Below, piece after piece: positions 1 through 8,289 of a DNA stretch of 41,359 nt. The position numbers were made by a program, and so were the translations under genes. Position 1 is the first letter of the stretch. Every line of letters starts with the position of its first letter. The stretch comes from Gemmatimonadaceae bacterium (GTDB lineage: Bacteria; Gemmatimonadota; Gemmatimonadetes; Gemmatimonadales; Gemmatimonadaceae), in the NCBI GenBank assembly GCA_013361335.1, contig JABFYH010000004.1, positions 1 to 41,359 on the forward strand, given 5' to 3'. The notes beneath the pieces were generated by a model. The model saw only the letters and a list, made by a program, of their open reading frames with translations, was not told the origin of the DNA and ran no database searches.

Positions 1-1
1 T

Positions 2-73
2 GGTGGTCCGGCGCGTGGCGGCCCGCCGAGCGACGCGCCCGCCGGCGGCGCCGAAGACACGAGCGCCGCCTGA
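2..73 (+). CDS. C-terminal fragment of an upstream CDS (truncated by window start)
   Basis: Frame 2 open from the window start to TGA at 71-73 (..GGPARGGPPSDAPAGGAEDTSAA*); low-complexity tail, no family recognisable. Confidence 0.35.
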   Translation, partial: GGPARGGPPSDAPAGGAEDTSAA

Positions 74-129
74 CGACGGCCGTCGCGCTCCCGCTCGCGC
101 GCGCGTACGCGGCGCGTGATGGCGCCCCG

Positions 130-675
130 GTGATCGACCGCGTCGATCCCGCGATCTTTCATCGCCGCTACTTCGGCCACTGCCTCGCCTGCGGCTTCTG
201 CCGCGACGCGTGCTGCCAGCATGGTGTCGACGTCTCGCTCGGCGAGCGCGATCGAATTCTCGCCGAGGCCGACGCGCTCGAGCCCCTGGTGGGCGTGGCG
301 CGCGCCCACTGGTTCGTCGCCGACGTCCAGCACGACGAGGATTTTCCCGGCGGCGCGGCGACGCGCACTGCGGTGGTGGACGGTGGCTGCGTCTTTCTGC
401 GGCGCGACGCGCGCGGGTGCGCGCTGCATGCGCACGCCCTGGCGCAGGGGGCGGACTATCACGCCATCAAGCCGATGGTGAGCGCGCTCTTTCCGGTGAC
501 GTTCGGGGAGAGGATACTGGTCTGCTCGGAGGAGCTCGTCGACGGGTCGCTCGTGTGCGCGGGCGAGGGACAGACGGCGTACGAGATGGCACGCGGTGAG
601 CTCACCTACTATTTCGGCGCCGAGCTGGTCGCCGAGCTCGACGCGCTCGCTCAGTCCCGGGCTTCGAGCGTCTGA
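130..675 (+). CDS. DUF3109 / YkgJ-like Cys-rich protein
   Basis: 181 aa ORF, GTG start; N-terminal Cys cluster HCLACGFCRDACCQHGVDVS and KPMVSALFPVTF typical of this family. Confidence 0.7.
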   Translation: MIDRVDPAIFHRRYFGHCLACGFCRDACCQHGVDVSLGERDRILAEADALEPLVGVARAHWFVADVQHDEDFPGGAATRTAVVDGGCVFLRRDARGCALHAHALAQGADYHAIKPMVSALFPVTFGERILVCSEELVDGSLVCAGEGQTAYEMARGELTYYFGAELVAELDALAQSRASSV

Positions 676-884
676 CGCTCGGTGCCGTGAGGCGGCGTGC
701 GCGACTGCTGCACTTCGCGAATCCGGGCGAGGAAGGCGGCAGGGCCGGCATGATCCGGCAACGAGTGCAGGATCCGCATCGCTTCCTCACGACGCACGGT
801 GATCCCCGCGGGAAAGCTGTGCAGGTCCACCCCCACTCGCTCGAACTCCGCCAACAGCTCTTCGAATCGCCGCTCGTCCGTCAT
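651..884 (-). CDS. small conserved hypothetical protein
   Basis: 77 aa ORF MTDERRFEELLAEFERVGVDLHSFPAG...; fills the gap before the peptidase; 3' end overlaps the preceding + strand gene by 25 bp. Confidence 0.5.
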   Translation of the reverse strand: MTDERRFEELLAEFERVGVDLHSFPAGITVRREEAMRILHSLPDHAGPAAFLARIREVQQSRTPPHGTERQTLEARD

Positions 885-1029
885 CAGCCCTGGGTTCGCG
901 GGTGACGCTATCGCTTACGCGTGAACGGCGCCCGGCTGGCGTCGTGCTGGCGCGCCCGTTCCGTCGACGTAAGGATAATGCGCATAATCGCAGTTGGCGC
1001 AAAAATATTGCCAAACCGGGCTGTACGCG

Positions 1030-1057
1030 AAAGGGCGACCGACGTCGGTCGCCCTTT
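1030..1057. terminator. perfect 28-bp palindrome, probable bidirectional intrinsic terminator
   Basis: aaagggcgaccgac|gtcggtcgcccttt with T5 on + strand; lies just downstream of the M1 peptidase stop on the minus strand. Confidence 0.75.
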
Positions 1058-1086
1058 TTGCGCAAGGAGTTACGCGGTCGCGTTCG

Positions 1087-3084
1087 CTACGGCCGAGGTC
1101 CCGATGGCGCCGAGCCCCAGACGTTGTTTGTCCGGTCGACGTCGGGCACGCGCTTGTCCGGATCGATCTCGATGCGCGTCACCGTCTTGCCGCGGAACGT
1201 GTAGCTCCGCCGGTAGCGCACCGTGTTGCGGCTCCAGACCTCCGCCGGGTAGTCGAAGTTCTCCGTCGAGCCGTCGCTGAACGAGAAGCGCGCGTGGAGC
1301 GGCAGCACACCGCGCGCCCGGTTGCCGTACTCGACGGTGACGGTCTGCACGTCGCCGGTGCGCGAGCTGCCCACACTGTCGATCGCCTGGTCGAAGTGCG
1401 GGTTCTCCTTGAACCACTCGCGCCAGAACCAGTCGAGCCGCCGCCCGCCGACGTCCTCCATCGTGCGATAGAAGTCGGCCGGGGACGGATGCTTGTAGGC
1501 CCAGCGCTGGATGTACGTGCGGAAGGCATCGTCGAACGCCGCGGGGCCCAGGATCTCCTGGCGCAGCAGCTGGAGGCCGACGCTGGGCTTCACGTACGCG
1601 GCGAGGCCCAGGAGGCGCGAGTCGATGCGGTCGGGGTTGACGTCCACCGGCACGTCGACGTTCACCTTCATCGCCCCTTCGACGGACGAGCGCTCGCCGA
1701 GGGCGCGCGTCATCTGGTCGCCCTTCTCGGGATAGCGGCGCGCTTCGCTGAAGGTGTTGATGAACGTGTTGAAGCCTTCGTCCTGCCACATGTGCATCCG
1801 CTCGTTCGAGCCGACGATCATCGGGAACCAGTTGTGCCCGATCTCGTGCGTCACGACGTTGTAGAGGTCGTACTTGTCGTCGCTCTTGGCCTCCATCACG
1901 AGCATGGGATACTCCATGCCGCTGATCGGGCCCTCGACGGCGCTCATCTGCGGCCACGGGTACTGGAACCAGCGCGTGGAGTACTCGTCGATCGACATGC
2001 GCGTCATGTCGGCGGCGTCCTTCCACGGATCGACGGCGGTGGGCCGGTAGAACGCCTGCGCGAGGATGCCGTGCCAGCTGCTCGCGTCCCAGATGTATTC
2101 CGGCGAGGCGGCCCAGGCGACGTCGCGCACGTTCTTGGCGGCGAACTTCCACGTCAGCGTCCCATTTGCTACCGGGCGGGCCTTCCCTGAGCGAATTTCG
2201 TCGAGCGTGATGATGTTCACCGGCGTCGCCGACCTCGCCGCCTGGGCCAGACGCGCGATCGACGTCGGGGTGAGGACGTCGCGCGGGTTCGTCAGCGCCC
2301 CGGTGCTCGCCACGATGTAGCCGGCGGGGACGGTGATCTCGACGGTGTAGTCGCCATACTCGAGATAGAACTCGCCCTGGCCGAGGTAGGGCTCGGTGTT
2401 CCAGCCGCGCAGGTCGTCGTAGACGTTGACGCGGGGATACCACTGCGCCAGCTCGTAGAGCGGACCGTCGCGGCCCATGCGATCGGCGCCGTGCTCGGGG
2501 ATGAGGAAGTGCCACGCGATGTCGAAGGTCGCCGCCTTGCCCGGCGCGAGCGGCTCGGCGAGGTCCACCTTCATCACGGTGCCGTTGTCGCGGCGCGTCA
2601 CGTTCACCCGGCGCGCCGCGCGGCCGGCGAGCACCTGCTCGAACCGGTCGACGACGTCGCCGCCCTCGAACCCGCGCGCGCCGAAGCGCGACTCCTGCGG
2701 ATAGATGAACGAGTTGAGCGACTTGTCCTTGAAGGCGTTCTGCTCCATCTGCATCCAGATGAAGCGGAGGGTGTCGGGGGAATTGTTCGTGTAGCGCATC
2801 CGCAGCGACCCGGTCAGCGTCTTCGTCGCCGTATCGAGCGCGGCCTTGATGTCGTAGTCGGCGCGGTTCTGCCAGTACATCGGACCGGGCGCTCCGGAGC
2901 CGGCGCGGAACAGGTTCCCCGGCGGGAGATCGAGCGGGGCGAAGATCGAGGTGTCTCCGACGCCGGTGTTGTCGAAGCGGGGGGCAGGCGCCGCCGCGTT
3001 GGTCGCCGGCGCCGCGAGCTGCGCGGTCGACGGTGCCGCAGCGCCGAGCACGACGGCGAGTGCCAGAACGAGCTTGACGGACAT
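1087..3084 (-). CDS. M1 family zinc metallopeptidase, secreted
   Basis: HEIGHNW...(X18)...E zinc motif (HEIGHNWFPMIVGSNERMHMWQDEGF), GMEYP; start set at MSVKLVLALAVVLGAAAPSTAQ signal peptide (ORF track start 3588 is over-extended). Confidence 0.92.
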   Translation of the reverse strand: MSVKLVLALAVVLGAAAPSTAQLAAPATNAAAPAPRFDNTGVGDTSIFAPLDLPPGNLFRAGSGAPGPMYWQNRADYDIKAALDTATKTLTGSLRMRYTNNSPDTLRFIWMQMEQNAFKDKSLNSFIYPQESRFGARGFEGGDVVDRFEQVLAGRAARRVNVTRRDNGTVMKVDLAEPLAPGKAATFDIAWHFLIPEHGADRMGRDGPLYELAQWYPRVNVYDDLRGWNTEPYLGQGEFYLEYGDYTVEITVPAGYIVASTGALTNPRDVLTPTSIARLAQAARSATPVNIITLDEIRSGKARPVANGTLTWKFAAKNVRDVAWAASPEYIWDASSWHGILAQAFYRPTAVDPWKDAADMTRMSIDEYSTRWFQYPWPQMSAVEGPISGMEYPMLVMEAKSDDKYDLYNVVTHEIGHNWFPMIVGSNERMHMWQDEGFNTFINTFSEARRYPEKGDQMTRALGERSSVEGAMKVNVDVPVDVNPDRIDSRLLGLAAYVKPSVGLQLLRQEILGPAAFDDAFRTYIQRWAYKHPSPADFYRTMEDVGGRRLDWFWREWFKENPHFDQAIDSVGSSRTGDVQTVTVEYGNRARGVLPLHARFSFSDGSTENFDYPAEVWSRNTVRYRRSYTFRGKTVTRIEIDPDKRVPDVDRTNNVWGSAPSGPRP

Positions 3085-3131
3085 TGAGGTCTCGTGAAGA
3101 GGATGCCCGTAAGATATAGGGCGCAGCGCCC

Positions 3132-3965
3132 CTAGCGCCGGCTGATCCGTACCGTGCCGTTCGTGGTGAGCGCCCGGATGGTCTTCCCCCCGCCGTTCAA
3201 CGGAAGGGTGAGCCGCTTGCTGATGCGCCCCTGTACGGTGATCGGGAAATCGGTGTGAATCGACCCATTCACCGTGCCCGTCTCCAGCTGCGCCGCGAAG
3301 TTGTCCGGCACGGCCACACGCACCGAGCCGTTCTGGGTCTCGGCGTCCAACCCCGAACCCTCCCAGGCGCTGCCGGCGAGCTGCACGTTCAGCGAGCCGT
3401 TCTGGGTGCGGGCGTGCACGTCGCCCCCGACGTCGACGAGCGCCACCGAGCCGTTGGTGGTGCGCAGGTCCAGACGACCGGACACGCCGTCGACGCCGAG
3501 CGCGCCGTTCATCGCCTCGAGCGACAGGTCGAAGCGGCGCGGGACCCAGACCACGTAGCTCGCCGACCAGCCGTCGTGATTGCGCCACCCGCTCGGCCCC
3601 TCCGCCCGCACCGTGCGGCCGTCGGCCACGATGCGCACCTCCTTCAGCAGGTTCCGCGCGTCGTCGTCGCTGTTGGCGTTGGCCTGCAGCCGCGCCGTCA
3701 CGCGCACCGAGTCGCCCTCCCAGCCGCGCACCCGGATGCTGCCGTTCTGCCGGCCGTCGATCTCGAGGGCGCGTCCACTCAGCCGCACCGGCACCTGGCG
3801 GACCTCGCAGGCTCGGCCACGGTCGTCGCCATTGTTCCAGCTACCGGAGCGGCAGCTGTCCAGCCAGTCGGCGTCGCTGTCGAAAGAGGAGCGCTGCGCC
3901 CGCAGGGGGAGCGCGGTGACGAACAGGGCGACGGCGAGCGACGCGGGGCGTAGGATGGAACGCAT
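3132..3965 (-). CDS. DUF4097-type beta-strand repeat (putative adhesin-like) secreted protein
   Basis: Signal peptide MRSILRPASLAVALFVTALPLRAQ; repeated LDLRTTNGSVAL / HARTQNGSLNV / AETQNGSVRV pattern. Confidence 0.8.
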   Translation of the reverse strand: MRSILRPASLAVALFVTALPLRAQRSSFDSDADWLDSCRSGSWNNGDDRGRACEVRQVPVRLSGRALEIDGRQNGSIRVRGWEGDSVRVTARLQANANSDDDARNLLKEVRIVADGRTVRAEGPSGWRNHDGWSASYVVWVPRRFDLSLEAMNGALGVDGVSGRLDLRTTNGSVALVDVGGDVHARTQNGSLNVQLAGSAWEGSGLDAETQNGSVRVAVPDNFAAQLETGTVNGSIHTDFPITVQGRISKRLTLPLNGGGKTIRALTTNGTVRISRR

Positions 3966-4070
3966 GGCGGGATTCTCCTGGTGGTGAGCCCGCGACGGCC
4001 GCCGCGGTACCTCTGAGACAACCCCGCCGCGAGGAGAGTTGGAGGAGCCTGAGAACGGGATCTTCCGCTC

Positions 4071-5237
4071 CTATCGCAGCATCCCCTTCGCGATCGTGTT
4101 GAGCTGCATGTTGCTCGTGCCCTCGTAGATCGCGCCGATCTTCGCGTCGCGGTAGAACTTCTCGGCCGGATAGTCGGTGGTGTAGCCGTAGCCGCCGAAC
4201 AGCTCGAGCGAGATCGAGGTGACGCGTTCGGCGACCTGCGACGAGAACAGCTTCGACATCGCGCCTTCCATCGAGATGTCGTGGCCCGCGTCCTTTAGGC
4301 GCGCGGCGTTGTACACCATCAGGCGGGCCGCCTCGGTCTCCGTGCGCGCCTGGGCGAGCTGGAACTGGATCCCCTGAAATTCGGCGAGCGCCTTCCCGAA
4401 CTGCTGCCGCTCCTTCACGTACGCCGTGGCGGCGGCGAGCGCGCCCTGGCTCACGCCGATCATCTGCGCGCCGATGCCGATGCGTCCCTCGTTCAGCGTC
4501 TCGATCGCGACCTTGTAGCCCTGACCCACCGGGCCGAGGACGTTCTCGGCGGGCACCACCACGCCGTCGAGGATGAGCTCCGTCGTGCTGCTCGCGCGGA
4601 TGCCGAGCTTGTCCTCCTTCTTGCCGACGGAGAAGCCGGTGAACTCGCGCTCGACCACGAACGCGGTGATCCCCTTGTAGCCGGCGGCCGGGTCGGTGTT
4701 GGCGAAGACGACGTAGATCCCCGCTTCGGCGCCGTTGGTGATCCACATCTTCCGCCCCGTGAGCACCCAGTCGCCGCCCTGCTTCACGGCGCGCGTCGCC
4801 ATGCCGAAGGCATCGGAGCCCGATCCGGGCTCGCTCAGCGCGTAAGCGCCGATCGTGTCGCTCGTCAGGCGCGGCAGGTACTTCGCCTTGAGCGCGTCGC
4901 TGCCGTAACGGGCGATGGGATAGTTGACGAGGGTGTTCTGCACGTCGACGACGATCGCCGCCGCCGCGTCGTGCTTGCTGATCTCCTCCACGGCGAGCGT
5001 CACCATCATCAGCGAGCCGCCGGCGCCGCCGTACTGTTCGGGGACCTCGATGCCCATCAGGCCCATGTCGAAGTATTGGCGGACGAGCGTGGCGTCGATC
5101 CTGCCAGCCCGCTCCATCTGCATCACGCGCGGCTTCACTTCCTCGGCCGCGAAGCCGGCGACGGCGTCGCGGAACGCGAGCTCGTCCTCGGAGAGAAGGG
5201 TGAGTGGGGGGCGAGCGGTCGCGGTGTCGGTGGTCAT
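4071..5237 (-). CDS. acyl-CoA dehydrogenase
   Basis: 388 aa; GIEVPEQYGGAGGS, YALSEPGSGSDAFGMATRA, WITNGAEAGIYVVFA, FGGYGYTTDYPAEKFYRDAKIGAIYEGTSNMQ. Confidence 0.95.
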   Translation of the reverse strand: MTTDTATARPPLTLLSEDELAFRDAVAGFAAEEVKPRVMQMERAGRIDATLVRQYFDMGLMGIEVPEQYGGAGGSLMMVTLAVEEISKHDAAAAIVVDVQNTLVNYPIARYGSDALKAKYLPRLTSDTIGAYALSEPGSGSDAFGMATRAVKQGGDWVLTGRKMWITNGAEAGIYVVFANTDPAAGYKGITAFVVEREFTGFSVGKKEDKLGIRASSTTELILDGVVVPAENVLGPVGQGYKVAIETLNEGRIGIGAQMIGVSQGALAAATAYVKERQQFGKALAEFQGIQFQLAQARTETEAARLMVYNAARLKDAGHDISMEGAMSKLFSSQVAERVTSISLELFGGYGYTTDYPAEKFYRDAKIGAIYEGTSNMQLNTIAKGMLR

Positions 5238-5722
5238 CGCACGACCTCACGGGACGCCAGAGCAGCGACCGGGTGGCAGCGGCAGGCGTCACCGCAGGCG
5301 GTCTCCGACCGCGACGTATGCCAGCAGCGCGCCGCCTCGTCAGCGGTCAGGGGGTGGGCGACCTTCAGGTCGGCGCGGCCGAGGATCAGCTCCGCCAGCT
5401 TCTCGTGCACGCCGAAGGCGCTGGTGACGCGGACCTCGAGCGTGGGGTAGCCGGCTGCCGCTTCCGCCACCATGCGCGGGATGTCGCCGGTCGAATGCTT
5501 GCCGGGTGAGAGCATGTACGGAAAGACGATGAGCTCGGTGGCGCCGGCCTCGACGCAGCTGCACACGCCGGCCGAGATCGACGGCTCGGCGAGCTCCATG
5601 TGGGCGTAGCGCACGGCGACGTCGGGGCCGGCCATGGCCTGCACGAGGTTCGCCATGCAGTTCATCATCTCGTTGGCGGCGTCGCGGCGCGAGCCGTGGT
5701 CGATCAGCAGGATGGCCTTCAT
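5234..5722 (-). CDS. CbiX/SirB-like sirohydrochlorin chelatase family protein with Cys/His-rich C-terminal tail
   Basis: MKAILLIDHGSRRDAANEMM N-terminus, VFPYMLSPGKHSTGDIP; tail CWHTSRSETACGDACRCHP; stop overlaps next ATG (ATGA). Confidence 0.8.
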   Translation of the reverse strand: MKAILLIDHGSRRDAANEMMNCMANLVQAMAGPDVAVRYAHMELAEPSISAGVCSCVEAGATELIVFPYMLSPGKHSTGDIPRMVAEAAAGYPTLEVRVTSAFGVHEKLAELILGRADLKVAHPLTADEAARCWHTSRSETACGDACRCHPVAALASREVVR

Positions 5723-5919
5723 CGGCGGGTCTCGTGATATGCGCTCCCGGAAAGCTAGCGTCCGGCGCCCTGAACGGGCACGCGTCGCCGGCGTCGGAGG
5801 CCGATTGTCACGCTTTGGCGCCCGGTCTTGACGCTGTTTCCGATTCGGCGTTTATTCGGCCCGTTCGGCCATCTTCCCCGACCGGGTCCGGCCGGTCGTC
5901 CTTCAGCCCAGGTGCAGCC

Positions 5920-6339
5920 ATGTCCACGTCCGCCGTGCAGTCCCGGAGCGCCCCCGCCCTCGGTCGTCTCACCCCCGTGCTCGTCGTCGACGCGGTCGAG
6001 CCCTGTCTCCAGTTCTGGATCGAGCGCTTCGGCCTGGCGCCGGAGAGTGAGGTCCCGGGCGACGACGGCAAGCTGGTGTTCGGGATCGTGAAGCGTGGTG
6101 ACGTCGAGATCATGTACCAGACCCGGGCCAGCGTCCTGGCCGAACGTCCGGAGGCCGGGGACGAGTTCTCGGGCCACTCCACCGTTCTGTTCATCACCAC
6201 CGAGGATCTCGATTCCGTGGCCCGCGCACTCGAGGGCGCGGCAGTGGTGAAGCCGCGTCACAAGACGTTCTACGGCAGCGAGGAGATCTACGTGCGCGAG
6301 CCGGGCGGCAACACGGTGGGCTTCGCGCAGTTCACCTGA
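5920..6339 (+). CDS. VOC (glyoxalase/bleomycin resistance-like) family protein
   Basis: TPVLVVDAVEPCLQFWIERFGLAPESEVPGDDGKLVFGIV...ETFYGSEEIYVREPGGNTVGFAQF-type fold signature; ATG at 5920. Confidence 0.85.
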   Translation: MSTSAVQSRSAPALGRLTPVLVVDAVEPCLQFWIERFGLAPESEVPGDDGKLVFGIVKRGDVEIMYQTRASVLAERPEAGDEFSGHSTVLFITTEDLDSVARALEGAAVVKPRHKTFYGSEEIYVREPGGNTVGFAQFT

Positions 6340-6351
6340 GCTGCGCGGCGG

Positions 6352-8289
6352 TCAAGCGGGAACGGCGGCGTTCGTCGCACCGGCGCTGGCGCTCGCGGGG
6401 TCGAGCGAATCGCGGAAGACCTCCAGCGCCAGCTCCACCTTGCCGAAGGGGGCCGAGACCTGCACGCCCTGCACGGCGCCGCGCACACGGTCCAGCATCT
6501 CGCGCGCGATCGCGATCCCCTCGGCCACCGCGTGCTCCTTGGACTTCTCCCCCGCGGCGCGCATCCGGCCGATGACCTCTTCGGGCACGCTCACGCCGGG
6601 CACCTCGTTGGCGAGGAACTCGGCGTTGCGCACGCTGACGAGGGGCCAGATCCCGGCGACGATCGGCACCCGCGCCCCCTCGGTGCGGCGCAGGAAGGTC
6701 TCGAGCTGCGCGGGATCGAACACCGGCTGCGTGACGGCGAACTCCGCGCCCGCTTCCACTTTCCACGCGAAGCGCTTGAGCTCGTGCTCGAGATCGATCG
6801 GCGCCGGGTTGACGCCCACACCGATGACGAACCTGGTCGGCGCTCCGATCGCGTTGTCGCCCGGATCGCGGCCGTGATTCAGGTTGCTCACCAGATTCGT
6901 CAGCCCGATCGCGTCGATGTCGAACACCGCCGTCGCGCTCGGGTACGGCCCCATCTTGGGCGGATCGCCGGTGATGAGCAGCAGGTTGCGCAGTCCGACG
7001 GCCGACGCGCCCAGCAAGTCGCTCAGCATGCCGAGCAGATTGCGGTCGCGGCAGGCGTAGTGGGTGACCGTCTCGATGCCGACGCGCTGCTCGATGAGCA
7101 GGGAGGTGAGGAGCGCACCCATGCGGCTCTGCGCGCGCGGACCGTCCGGCACGTTCACCGCGTCGACGCCGGCGCGTTTGAGCTGTGCGACGTCGGCGAG
7201 CATGCGCGTCGCGTCCACGCCGCGCGGCGGTACGATCTCGACGCTCGTGACGAAGGTGCCGGCGGCGAGCTTGGCACCCCACCGCGAGCGCTCCGCCAGC
7301 GGGACGGCCGCGACGTCGGGTGTCCGCCGGCCTTCGCGCAGCACGGGGGGCTTGCCATCCTCGACGTGCGCGACCGGTGCGCCGGTGCGCGCGAAGCGCG
7401 GGCTGAGCGGCCGCACCCCCTCGCACATGGCGTGGATGTGATCGGGCGTCGTGCCGCAGCAGCCGCCGACCACCTTGGCGCCCGCCTGCACCAGGTGGCG
7501 CGCATAGCTGGCCATGTACTCGGGGCTGGCCATGTACATGCTGCGGCCGCCGACGTCGCGCGGCATCCCGGCGTTCGGCTGGGCGGAGAGCTTCTTCCGC
7601 GTCAGCGGCGCCATCTTCTCGATCGCGTCGAGGATCGTCTGCGGGCCGACGGAGCAGTTCAGGCCGACGACGTCGGCGCCCAGACGATCGAGGGCTCGCG
7701 CCACGTCCTCGGGGGTCGCGCCGTACGGGGTCAGCCCGTCGACGCCGATCGTCATCTGCGCGATGACCGGCATCGCGGGATCCACCTCGCGCGCCGCGGC
7801 GATGGCCTGGCCAATCTCGTGGAGGTCACCGAAGGTCTCGAGGATGAACAGGTCGGCGCCCCCCTCGCGGAGCCCTTCCATCTGCTCGCGGAAGATGGCG
7901 CGCGCCTCCTCGGCCGACGTGGGGCCGAACGGCTCGAGCCGCACGCCGAGTGGTCCAACCGCGCCGGCGACGAGCACGTCGTGCCCCTGGTCCGCCGCCT
8001 CGCGTGCCAGCTCGGCGGCGCGGCGATTCAGCTCCCGCGTCTGCGCGGCGAGCCCGAAGGTCGCCAGCTTCACGCGGTTCGCGCCGAAGCTGTTCGTCTC
8101 CAGCACCTCGGCGCCCGCCTTCACGTACGCGCGGTGGACGTCGCGCACGAGATCAGGTGAGCGGAGGTTCAGCTCGTCGTAGCACTGGTTGATGAAGACG
8201 CCCCGGGAGTAGAGCATCGTTCCCATCGCGCCATCGAACAGCACGAGGGACTGCGGGTCGATCAACCGGTCGAGCGCGGCGCGGCTCAC
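6352..8289 (-). CDS. bifunctional homocysteine S-methyltransferase / 5,10-methylenetetrahydrofolate reductase
   Basis: N-terminal Hcy methyltransferase (LFDGAMGTMLY, GLNCSVGP, VGGCCGTTPDHI) fused to MTHFR domain (TSVEIVPPRGVDATRML...LLITGDPPKMGPYPSA); GTG start overlaps metH stop (GTGA). Confidence 0.93.
   Translation of the reverse strand: MSRAALDRLIDPQSLVLFDGAMGTMLYSRGVFINQCYDELNLRSPDLVRDVHRAYVKAGAEVLETNSFGANRVKLATFGLAAQTRELNRRAAELAREAADQGHDVLVAGAVGPLGVRLEPFGPTSAEEARAIFREQMEGLREGGADLFILETFGDLHEIGQAIAAAREVDPAMPVIAQMTIGVDGLTPYGATPEDVARALDRLGADVVGLNCSVGPQTILDAIEKMAPLTRKKLSAQPNAGMPRDVGGRSMYMASPEYMASYARHLVQAGAKVVGGCCGTTPDHIHAMCEGVRPLSPRFARTGAPVAHVEDGKPPVLREGRRTPDVAAVPLAERSRWGAKLAAGTFVTSVEIVPPRGVDATRMLADVAQLKRAGVDAVNVPDGPRAQSRMGALLTSLLIEQRVGIETVTHYACRDRNLLGMLSDLLGASAVGLRNLLLITGDPPKMGPYPSATAVFDIDAIGLTNLVSNLNHGRDPGDNAIGAPTRFVIGVGVNPAPIDLEHELKRFAWKVEAGAEFAVTQPVFDPAQLETFLRRTEGARVPIVAGIWPLVSVRNAEFLANEVPGVSVPEEVIGRMRAAGEKSKEHAVAEGIAIAREMLDRVRGAVQGVQVSAPFGKVELALEVFRDSLDPASASAGATNAAVPA

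Noticed and set aside
3085-3588. N-terminal extension of the M1 peptidase ORF (and similar extensions of the MFS, GlcE, GlcF, GNAT and metF ORFs)
   Set aside because: Extensions overlap neighbours or precede clear signal peptides/start sites; internal starts with ATGA/GTGA overlaps or RBSs are better supported.
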